Counted from the stretch's first letter, positions 1-5,109 are shown. The stretch is DNA of 6,083 bases from Nitrososphaerales archaeon TH1177 (GCA_014523515.1 JAATVJ010000025.1:1-6083); one strand, 5' to 3'. Made by a program: numbers and translations. Notes: a model not told the origin generated them from the sequence alone.

Positions 1-1
1 A

Positions 2-160
2 ACTATTGTCTCAGTCATAAAAAGACTATTTGGAGAACATATAACATCCAGATTAATAAGAATGCAGAACAGAGAATTGGTTTTCAGATGTATAGCATAT
101 AATGTTCACCGAATGCTAAAGTTGGTTATTATTATTAGATGGATTCTACAGAGTCATTGA
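2..160 (+). CDS. C-terminal end of a DDE transposase (5' part outside window)
   Basis: The frame starting at base 2 is open from the left edge to a TGA at 158-160, giving about 52 residues. It contains SVIKRLFGEHITSRLI followed by a helix with AYNVHRM. This resembles the end of IS4/IS5-type DDE transposases, where a (S/E)xIKRxFGE-type helix holding the last catalytic Glu is followed by a basic helix and an AYN(x)xR stretch. The Glu in FGEH (about residue 12 of the fragment) is the likely third acidic residue. The family call is from memory of the motif. The exact IS group cannot be fixed from 52 residues, nor whether the full gene is intact. I see no convincing terminal inverted repeat after the stop, so the element's right end is not placed. 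It marks the left side of the window as mobile-element territory. Confidence 0.6.
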   Translation, partial: TIVSVIKRLFGEHITSRLIRMQNRELVFRCIAYNVHRMLKLVIIIRWILQSH

Positions 161-273
161 CATCATATTTATATATATATATAAAAATAATAGTTAATGC
201 AAAATAGATATTATTTTTTATACTTATCAGAAAGAAACTTAATTAAACAACTATATTAAAATATAATACTTGT

Positions 274-285
274 ACGTTATAACGT
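274..285. repeat. 12-bp perfect palindrome ACGTTATAACGT
   Basis: ACGTTATAACGT reads identically on both strands and has no loop, so it would act as a DNA site rather than an RNA hairpin. It carries four of the few C/G bases in a nearly pure A/T stretch. It could be a dimeric-regulator site or a chance event; no gene starts next to it. Confidence 0.35.
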
Positions 286-373
286 TGCAAACTTTTGAAA
301 TATTAAAAATATACAAGTCTATTCTTGCAAAGTCAGGATTTTGAAATATTTGTTAAAATATTATTATATTATA

Positions 374-386
374 GCAGATTATCTGC
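374..386. repeat. 13-bp dyad GCAGAT-T-ATCTGC
   Basis: Six-base arms GCAGAT and ATCTGC are separated by one base. The spacing is too tight for an RNA hairpin, so a protein-binding site is the only obvious reading. Its T-rich flank (390-395) could suggest a terminator, but the arms cannot fold around a one-base loop. Confidence 0.3.
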
Positions 387-509
387 ATCTTTTTTATACC
401 ACTTTTTAATTTTCGTTAATAAAATCTATTATAACTACTTCTGCTAATATTATATACCAAAAGAATAATAATATTTTTATGGACAAATATATATATATTT
501 AGTATTATT

Positions 510-560
510 AAAAAAAGAAATGTATTGGATATGGTTAAATAAACCTTCTTAAAATCCAAT
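510..560 (-). terminator. Hairpin plus T-run, likely end of the OsmC transcript
   Basis: Read on the minus strand, ATTGGAT (560-554) pairs with ATCCAAT (530-524). Inside it lies a nested GGTT/AACC stem (545-542 with 536-533). The hairpin is followed by seven T residues (516-510). It lies about 90 nt past the OsmC stop in the direction of that gene. Archaeal termination relies mainly on the T-run; the hairpin may be incidental. Confidence 0.4.
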
Positions 561-621
561 ATTTTGACCAATTTACTTCTACGTATATATATTTAATATT
601 AGATTTTGCTATTCTCTTTTA

Positions 622-663
622 TTTCTTATTCTTCTTCATTTTTTTCTTATTCTTCTAAACTAA
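622..663 (-). repeat. Two tandem 21-bp units across the OsmC stop codon
   Basis: TTTCTTATTCTTCT occurs at 622-635 and again at 643-656, a 21-bp period equal to seven codons. On the minus strand each unit reads GAA GAA TAA GAA. The first copy supplies the OsmC stop (649-647). The second repeats it in frame at 628-626, after a short Glu/Lys-rich stretch (EKNEEE). It looks like a slippage duplication of the gene's 3' end. Confidence 0.6.
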
Positions 664-1240
664 CCTCTACTGGAGTTGGATGTGAAACAATATCAAATAC
701 TGGTGATCTCTTTTGTGCAAGTTGTACCAATTCTTGTAGTTTTTCTTTTGATGCATCTGCTTTGATTTTAAATGTAACCTTTATCTTTTGATAACCATTT
801 CTTACATTTTCATCCAATCCAAGAAATCCATGCAAGTCGAGGTCTCCAGAAAATGATGTTTCCACTTCGTCTATCTTTATTCCTTGTGCTGCAGCATGAT
901 AAATTAGGCTTGTTGTTAAGCAACCATCAAGTGCTGCAAATACATATTCAACTGGATTTGCACCATGATCTTCTCCTAATAATACTTGTGGTTCATCTTT
1001 TTCAAAGACAAAGGGTTCACTTATTTTGAATGTCTGACATGCAACATAAAAGTCATTAATAGTGGTACGACCATGTGCTCCATCAATCCATTTACCTTTT
1101 GCTCGGAAATTGAATTTTGCAATATCAGGTTTTTCCTTAATTACTCCAAGTGTCTCAAAGAGCTTTGATACATTGACTCCATTTACAATTTGTTGTTCTT
1201 GTTGTTCAATTTGTTCTTATTGTTTATTTATTTGATTCAT
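647..1240 (-). pseudogene. OsmC-family peroxidase-like protein, interrupted by in-frame TAA at codon 8
   Basis: The minus-strand frame reads as an OsmC/Ohr-fold protein of about 197 codons. A Gln/Glu-rich N-terminus (codons 3-17) is followed by a strand region with GKWIDGAHGRT (49-59), then LLGEDHGANPVEYVFAALDGC (87-107) with the conserved peroxidatic-type Cys at codon 107 (TGC, 922-920). GDLDLHGFLGL and a final RSPVFDIV...PTPVEV strand complete the fold. OsmC proteins reduce organic peroxides in the cytoplasm using two cysteines. Here the second site has Ser (codon 179, RSPV), as in a known one-Cys subgroup. The only ATG (1240-1238) is followed by a TAA at 1219-1217, where CAA would fit the Q/E repeat. 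No ATG, GTG or TTG follows until GTG 865-863, which lies beyond the active-site Cys. Either the gene is dead, starts at an unusual codon such as ATT 1210-1208, or has a base-call error. The family call is firm; functionality is doubtful. Confidence 0.85.
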
Positions 1241-1300
1241 ATAGATGATATTATGATATCGTTATATGAATGTTATTATATTATGATAGCATGATATCAG
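1241..1300. promoter_or_regulatory. Divergent promoter region with repeated ATGATATC-type boxes
   Basis: This spacer between the minus-strand OsmC gene and the plus-strand RHH gene holds three related 10-mers: TTATGATATC (1251-1260), TTATGATAGC (1281-1290) and GCATGATATC (1289-1298). A minus-strand TATA-like stretch (TTCATATAAC, 1270-1261) sits about 25 nt upstream of the OsmC ATG, the right spacing for a leaderless archaeal transcript. The repeated boxes could be regulator sites shared by the two genes; no functional evidence is available. Confidence 0.4.
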
Positions 1301-1309
1301 AAAAGGATA

Positions 1310-1326
1310 ACACATATATTATGTGT
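1310..1326. promoter_or_regulatory. Dyad ACACATA-TAT-TATGTGT upstream of the RHH gene
   Basis: Seven-base arms (1310-1316 and 1320-1326) form a perfect inverted repeat around a 3-bp centre. The dyad ends four bases before the TATA-like ATATTATATT (1331-1340) and 31 bases before the preferred RHH start at 1357. RHH dimers commonly bind short inverted repeats over their own promoter, so this is a reasonable autoregulatory operator candidate. That role is inferred from position and symmetry only. Confidence 0.4.
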
Positions 1327-1330
1327 GAGA

Positions 1331-1340
1331 ATATTATATT
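1331..1340 (+). promoter_or_regulatory. TATA-like box for the RHH gene
   Basis: ATATTATATT is centred about 22 nt upstream of the ATG at 1357, close to the spacing expected for an archaeal promoter making a leaderless or nearly leaderless mRNA. No ribosome-binding site precedes the ATG. The call is weak because similar A/T strings are common throughout the window. Confidence 0.3.
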
Positions 1341-1356
1341 GGTAAAAAAGAAAGAA

Positions 1357-1521
1357 ATGACACATGATTTACTAATTAGAGGATTTGATGATGAAATCCA
1401 TTCATAATTAGGAGAATTAGCTAAAGAGAAAGGTGTTTCTATAAATTCAATTGTAAAAGATGCAGTTGACAAATGTCTTAAGCAACAACAATCTGATACT
1501 CCAAAAAACACTATCTTTTAA
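1357..1521 (+). pseudogene. Ribbon-helix-helix (Arc/CopG-type) DNA-binding protein with in-frame TAA
   Basis: From ATG 1357 the frame reads MTHDLLIRGFDDEIHS, then TAA (1405-1407), then LGELAKEKGVSINSIVKDAV and on to a second TAA at 1519-1521. Across the stop this is a textbook RHH domain of ~54 residues: a short strand (DLLIRGF), helix 1 (DDEIHS-x-LGELAKEKG), the G-x-S turn, and helix 2 (INSIVKDAVDKCLKQQQ). The stop falls inside helix 1 at a position where CAA (Gln) needs only one base change, and no start codon in the remainder would restore the strand. In-frame ATGs at 1291 and 1321 are possible longer starts; I prefer 1357 because of the TATA-like box and the family's short N-terminus. RHH proteins bind DNA as dimers and often autoregulate. 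It is divergent from the OsmC gene and runs directly into the next gene, with which it may once have been one reading frame. Confidence 0.7.
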
Positions 1522-1580
1522 TTTATTCTGATAATGATGATAGTGGTGGTAATGATTCCATATTAGGGTTACTAAAGTCT

Positions 1581-2087
1581 ATGGATAGACTTGCAAAAGA
1601 GAGTGATTTATTTAGATGTTTTTGTGGTCCACTTTCTACTATTACTACTAAACTATTATCTAAACTCAATTGGTATGATGGAACAATAATGCCTTATTGT
1701 TATAATGAAACAACTAAAAATATTAAAGGACAAAAACAAAATCAGCAGAGTCAAAGTCCAAAAGGTATTATGAGTTACTGTAACAAAGTTATGGAAAATA
1801 TAGCAAATAATGCCAATAGGAAACAAGTTTGCTGTATTGATTTTCTTATAAATGATATAGCAAAATCTTCATTACACCAATCTCTAACAATTGAAAAAGC
1901 TTATGATAACAGCAGAATTCTTGGACTTATGTATTGTACATACAAGACTGAAACCTTGCTAAATGCAGAGATAAAAGACCTTGTAGAATTGTTTGAAGGA
2001 CATGACCAAATTTTTATATTGAAACAAGATGAAGTCTATAAACTTCATATCACAAAGGAAAATGTACATAAACTTTTCTTGAATTAG
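1581..2087 (+). CDS. Cysteine-rich protein of unknown function, probable C-terminal part of an RHH fusion
   Basis: I do not recognise this 168-residue product (ATG 1581, TAG 2085-2087). It has seven cysteines, including CFC at 13-15, CC at 84-85 and single Cys at 40, 67 and 119. A Gln/Lys/Ser linker (about 42-62) separates an N-terminal helical part from an alpha/beta-looking C-terminal part ending in QIFILKQDEVYKLHI. No signal peptide or membrane segment is visible, so it is probably cytoplasmic. The annotated ATG is suspicious. The frame is open back to 1497, and the codons before ATG give LIYSDNDDSGGNDSILGLLKS, whose last residues continue an amphipathic helix into MDRLAKES. One extra T in the run at 1515-1518 would join this frame to the RHH gene. 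A sensor or ligand-binding domain attached to a DNA-binding RHH is one possible reading; metal or redox sensing through the cysteines is speculation. Confidence 0.6.
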   Translation: MDRLAKESDLFRCFCGPLSTITTKLLSKLNWYDGTIMPYCYNETTKNIKGQKQNQQSQSPKGIMSYCNKVMENIANNANRKQVCCIDFLINDIAKSSLHQSLTIEKAYDNSRILGLMYCTYKTETLLNAEIKDLVELFEGHDQIFILKQDEVYKLHITKENVHKLFLN

Positions 2088-2129
2088 GTATTTTTATCTA
2101 TATACCTATTATTTATTTAATTTTAATAC

Positions 2130-2135
2130 TTTTTT
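2130..2135 (+). terminator. T-run downstream of the Cys-rich gene
   Basis: Six T residues lie 43 nt after the TAG at 2085-2087, with further T-rich sequence just upstream (2114-2124). Archaeal RNA polymerase can terminate on T-rich tracts without a hairpin. It is the first such tract after the gene. Confidence 0.35.
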
Positions 2136-2197
2136 AAGGAATAATAAGATATGTATTAAAACATATTGATTTGCAATTTTTGTATCTATCACAGTAG

Positions 2198-2230
2198 GAT
2201 TTGAACCCTTCGATAAAGTGGGACCAGTGA
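2198..2230. repeat. Dispersed repeat, copy 1
   Basis: This 33-bp block starts GATTTGAACCCTTCG and ends AAAGTGGGACCAGTGA. It matches 5227-5259 at 30 of 33 positions (differences at repeat positions 9, 15 and 32). Its left flank CAGTAGGATTTGAAC (2192-2206) also matches 5121-5135 at 14 of 15. On the minus strand it contains GGGTTCAAATCC, the look of a tRNA T-arm, but the T-stem does not pair fully and no cloverleaf can be drawn around it. It may be a tRNA-derived or attachment-site-like remnant; this is unproven. Confidence 0.65.
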
Positions 2231-2361
2231 CTAATTATAAAATTAGATTTAGCAAGTAAACAATCACTACTAAGAAAGCTGCTTATACCTATTTACATGA
2301 AACATTGATAATTTTTATGGTGTAGGAATTTATTATAATGGATTCAAACTATTATTGTTCT

Positions 2362-2392
2362 ATTGTGATAGTTATAATAGATCTATCACAAT
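2362..2392. repeat. 10-bp perfect inverted repeat ATTGTGATAG/CTATCACAAT
   Basis: Arms at 2362-2371 and 2383-2392 flank an 11-nt loop. It lies between two convergent gene ends, so it could be a bidirectional termination or mRNA-protecting hairpin, or a protein-binding dyad. It has no flanking T-run long enough for a confident terminator call. Confidence 0.45.
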
Positions 2393-2421
2393 CTACAAAT
2401 TTAAATTTTAATATTATGATT

Positions 2422-2514
2422 ATAGTAGTAGGAGAAAAATAATAATATCAAATGACTAATTATCTACTACTATTAATAACTATCGAAATAAATTGATTGA
2501 TTATTTAGTAGTAG
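2422..2514. repeat. Alternating TAGTAGTAG / CTACTACTA blocks
   Basis: ATAGTAGTAG (2422-2431), CTACTACTAT (2464-2473) and TAGTAGTAG (2506-2514) form a set in which the central block can pair with either neighbour. The rightmost block overlaps the last codons of the membrane-protein gene. The alternative hairpins would lie in that gene's 3' untranslated RNA. Confidence 0.4.
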
Positions 2515-3519
2515 AAATTTTAATAGAAAACAAGTTTGGGTGTTTTCTGGTTATATAATATACAAATAGTGCTATATAAATGCCTCCAGCAATAATCAAA
2601 GGATAGTAGGGAATTAAATAATAAGATGATAGAAATAAAGTATGTTTTAATTCAACTATAACTCCAGTTAAAGAATATAAAATAATCTTAAATGAGTATG
2701 GAACATATGTGAATATCCATAATCCACCAAATAATACTAATCCAACAAATTTATTTTTATTATATAAAAATGCAGGTAAAATAGTTCCTAATAACAAGTA
2801 TGGAAATGTAAAGGTAATGTTTGGATTTGCAAATATAGTCGAAATTGTTAATGAGAAAGTAAATAATACTGCAATATATACTGGATTAATATTGTTGTTT
2901 ACATTACCATAATATACAATAGATAATGATAGTATTGGCATTGCTATAAAAGAAATTATCAAAGATACAAACGGAGGAGGGATAATATAAAAAGATGTAT
3001 CAGCAGATTTAATTGAAGATAAAGAAAACATCAACAATAAGAAAGTTATAGATAGCCACAAAACCCCAAGACTGATAGTTTGTCCACTAGTTTTTAAATA
3101 AGCATTAGTAGTAGACGGCAATTTTTGAAAATGTTTAAAGATCATGAATGAATATAAAATTGGTATAAAAGAGAGCATCACATGTGGAGGATTTAAAAAA
3201 CTATCGAAACCAAAATTATCATGCCAGAGCAAATCAAAATATCCAGATAATAATAGACATGCAGGTATTACAGCAAACAAAAATTTTTTGGACAAATAAT
3301 AGTAATAATTACACCTACTAAGAAAACAAGAAATAAGCTAGAATATATAACCAGATGTGCAGGTTGAAAGAAATTATCAACTTCATTGAGAGCATGATAG
3401 GTAATATCCCAAAATGCTCCTGTGATACCTGAAAAAAGCAAAATTATGAGCATGACAAAAAGATAATTTAGTATTTTATCTTTTTTATATTGAAAATATA
3501 CTACTAAATTATGAGCCAA
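2501..3519 (-). pseudogene. Multi-pass membrane protein with two PmoC-like D/H/H motifs, frameshifted
   Basis: Two minus-strand frames join at the A6T5 tract (3289-3279) into one protein of about 340 residues. The first runs from TTG 3519 to TAA at 3270-3268; the second runs to TAA at 2503-2501. One extra A in the tract would give a continuous CPKKFLFAVIP. About ten hydrophobic segments are visible. Segments 1-2 and 3-4 form a duplicated unit: GAFWDITYH...VDNFFQPAH and GYFDLLWHD...FDSFLNPPH. Both fit D-x3-H-x5-D-x-F-x2-P-x-H, with the Asp and first His at the end of one helix and the second His at the start of the next. That D/H/H spacing equals the one I recall for the copper ligands of PmoC/AmoC (Asp156, His160, His173 in Methylococcus PmoC). 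A membrane metal site is therefore plausible. The rest of the protein does not look like PmoC, and the substrate is unknown. The TTG start is forced by an upstream TGA; ATG 3453-3451 is a shorter alternative inside segment 1. Frameshift or base-call error cannot be told apart here. Confidence 0.7.
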
Positions 3520-3959
3520 TGTTGATATTCAATATTATAGCTATACAATAAAAGTACTGATAGCTAGATATTTGGTATGTCTGAATCTGCTTTTTTTATG
3601 AAAAGAATAGATAGATATAGTAAAATAGTATATTATTTAAATAAATTTATTTAAAATTTATGCTTGTAATCAATAATAATAATGCTGTAAATTGATAAAA
3701 TATATAAAACAATAAGAACAAGATTTACAAGAAACTTTAATAAATATTTTTTAATGCTTCTCAATTGTCCTATTATATTAGGAAACTCGAAGTGATTATT
3801 ACTTCTGAGTTCAAAATGGATTTTATATTATCTTTATTAGGAAAAATAAAATCTAGATCAATTAAGCATTTGGAGGTCAGTAAAAATCTTATATATTTTG
3901 TATTCATTTTATATTCAATTGAAATCAAAAATAATTTTATTAATAGGTAAAATTAAAAT
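3520..3959. other. A/T-rich intergenic region between membrane protein and alcohol dehydrogenase
   Basis: The two genes flanking this 440-bp spacer diverge, so it should carry both promoters. TATA-like candidates are TTATTGTATA on the minus strand (3551-3542, about 25-30 nt before the TTG start) and TTTATATTC (3908-3916) or TTTTATTAA (3935-3943) before the dehydrogenase. A 20-bp perfect palindrome made only of A and T (half-site TTTAAATAAA) lies at 3636-3655; with this base composition it could be chance. A possible 61-codon frame at 3765-3950 has no family features and a TTG start, so I do not call it. Confidence 0.5.
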
Positions 3960-5015
3960 ATGAAATCTGCAAAAATTATTAAAATTAATCAACCTCTCCA
4001 ACTATACGAAAGCAAAACTCCAAAACCTAAAGGCTCTCAAGTGTTGGTAAAAGTCCAATCATCGGGAGTTTGTCACAGCGATATTCACTTATGGGAGGGA
4101 GGTTATGAAGGACCTCAAGGACAATTTTTGAAAACTACCGATAGAGGAGTAAAATATCCTATAACGCCAGGACATGAAATTGCAGGAGTAATAGATAGTT
4201 TAGGCGAACAAATAGAAGGTTTTGCAAAGAATGAAAAAGTTCTTGTGTATCCATGGATAGGAGATGGACTATGCCCTGCATGCAGAACAGGAGAAGAAAA
4301 TCTTTGTGATAAACCAAGATCCTTAGGAGTTTATAATGATGGAGGATATGCTGATTATGTTTTAGTACCTAATTACAAATACTTAGTTAAACTTGGAGAT
4401 GAAATTGATACTGATATAAGCGCTCCTTTATCATGTTCTGCACTTACAGCATATGGTGCTGTAAAGAATGGCAATCTGACACCTAATGATAATGTAGTAA
4501 TTGTTGGGACTGGAGGATTGGGATTGATGGCCATACAATTAGCAAAGGCAATTACAGGTTCAAGAATAATTGCTTTGGATAGAAATGAAGACAAGCTTAA
4601 AGCAGCAAAGGAAAATGGTGCTGATGATATTATCAATTCAAAAAAGGAAAATGCGGTGAAAGCAGTCATGGAATTGACTGAGAGAATGGGGGCTGATGCA
4701 GTAATTGATTTTGTTAATTCTTCCTCGACAGTAGAAACTGATATGAATCTCCTTAGAAGGAGAGCAAAGTTGGTACTAGTTGGACTCTTTGGAGGCGAAC
4801 TCAAATTGAATTTGATTGCAATGCCGACTAGATCATATAAATTAATTGGATCTTATACTGGAAGTATGAATGACTTGATAGAACTTGTTTCATTAGCAAA
4901 GAGAGGTATAATAAAACCAGTTATTTCTAATAGATTCAGACTTGATGAGGCCACAAAAGCATTGAGGATGTTAAAGGATGGTAAAATTCTTGGCAGGGGT
5001 GTAATAAATCCTTGA
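3960..5015 (+). CDS. adh: Zinc-dependent NAD(P) alcohol dehydrogenase, medium-chain (MDR) family
   Basis: This is a complete 351-residue medium-chain alcohol dehydrogenase, which interconverts alcohols and aldehydes or ketones in the cytoplasm. Residues 1-155 form the GroES-like catalytic domain. Catalytic zinc ligands are Cys38 (GVCHSDIH), His72 with Glu73 (GHE) and Cys159 (LSCSALTAYGA). The structural zinc lobe has Cys105, Cys108 and Cys116 (CPACRTGEENLC). Its fourth ligand is non-Cys: Asp102 in PWIGDG, where Sulfolobus solfataricus ADH as I recall it has Glu98 in PWIGEG. The Rossmann fold has GTGGLG at 183-188 and Asp207 at the end of strand 2 (IIALDRN), which favours NAD over NADP. Overall the sequence follows Sulfolobus ADH closely in length and motifs, including RSLGVYNDGGYADYV and LVGLFGG. 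The ATG at 3960 directly follows A/T-rich DNA with no Shine-Dalgarno, suggesting a leaderless mRNA. It stands alone, with no operon partner. It is the only fully intact, recognisable enzyme gene here and looks somewhat richer in G+C than its surroundings. Confidence 0.93.
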   Translation: MKSAKIIKINQPLQLYESKTPKPKGSQVLVKVQSSGVCHSDIHLWEGGYEGPQGQFLKTTDRGVKYPITPGHEIAGVIDSLGEQIEGFAKNEKVLVYPWIGDGLCPACRTGEENLCDKPRSLGVYNDGGYADYVLVPNYKYLVKLGDEIDTDISAPLSCSALTAYGAVKNGNLTPNDNVVIVGTGGLGLMAIQLAKAITGSRIIALDRNEDKLKAAKENGADDIINSKKENAVKAVMELTERMGADAVIDFVNSSSTVETDMNLLRRRAKLVLVGLFGGELKLNLIAMPTRSYKLIGSYTGSMNDLIELVSLAKRGIIKPVISNRFRLDEATKALRMLKDGKILGRGVINP

Positions 5016-5109
5016 TCGTCGATTAATTTTAAGTAATAAAAAAATAATCATTTTGTATAGAAATAGAAGTTATATATATGTAATATTAAGAACAAAAAGA
5101 TTTATTATA

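Larger units (their letters stand above)
161..646. other. A/T-rich intergenic region between transposase end and OsmC gene
   Basis: There is no credible reading frame on either strand; stops are dense and the composition is dominated by A/T runs such as the TA repeat at 171-182. The contents I can name are a perfect palindrome at 274-285, a second one at 374-386, a direct repeat of TTTTGAAATATT (293-304 and 339-350) with TTGCAAA upstream of each copy (285-291, 325-331), a terminator-like hairpin at 510-560, and a 21-bp repeat reaching into the 3' end of the OsmC gene. Confidence 0.6.
2088..2500. other. Convergent intergenic region with repeats and hairpins
   Basis: There is no credible gene here. 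The region lies between the 3' ends of the Cys-rich gene (+) and the membrane-protein gene (-). It holds a T-run at 2130-2135, a copy of a dispersed repeat at 2198-2230, a short hairpin CTAATT-ATAA-AATTAG (2231-2246), AGTGA/TCACT arms at 2226-2230 and 2264-2268, a 10-bp inverted repeat at 2362-2392, and alternating TAGTAGTAG/CTACTACTA blocks from 2422 onward. Confidence 0.6.

Noticed and set aside
171..183. TA-repeat tracts (also around 488-500 and 583-590) as special elements
   Set aside because: Simple low-complexity runs expected at this base composition.
606..1168. Plus-strand open frames at 606-791 and 986-1168
   Set aside because: They are opposite the OsmC gene, whose minus-strand frame has clear family motifs; the plus-strand products have no recognisable features.
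1281..1511. Minus-strand open frame of 76 codons
   Set aside because: It is antisense to the RHH gene, which is recognisable on the plus strand despite its stop.
2185..2300. tRNA gene on the minus strand suggested by GGGTTCAAATCC
   Set aside because: The T-stem has mismatches and no acceptor, D or anticodon arms pair at the right spacing; kept only as a tRNA-like repeat.
2709..2912. Plus-strand open frame within the membrane-protein gene
   Set aside because: It is a shadow of the minus-strand hydrophobic coding sequence.
3636..3655. 20-bp A/T-only palindrome as an origin or operator
   Set aside because: With ~80% A+T in this spacer, one such palindrome in 6 kb is not surprising and nothing nearby supports a role.
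3871..3877. Shine-Dalgarno-like TGGAGGT
   Set aside because: No start codon follows at a usable distance; the dehydrogenase ATG is over 80 nt away.
3765..3950. Plus-strand 61-codon open frame before the dehydrogenase
   Set aside because: TTG start, no ribosome-binding site, A/T-driven composition and no family motif; probably chance in non-coding DNA.
4373..4804. Minus-strand 143-codon open frame
   Set aside because: It is antisense to the alcohol dehydrogenase Rossmann domain; Ser-rich composition typical of a shadow frame.
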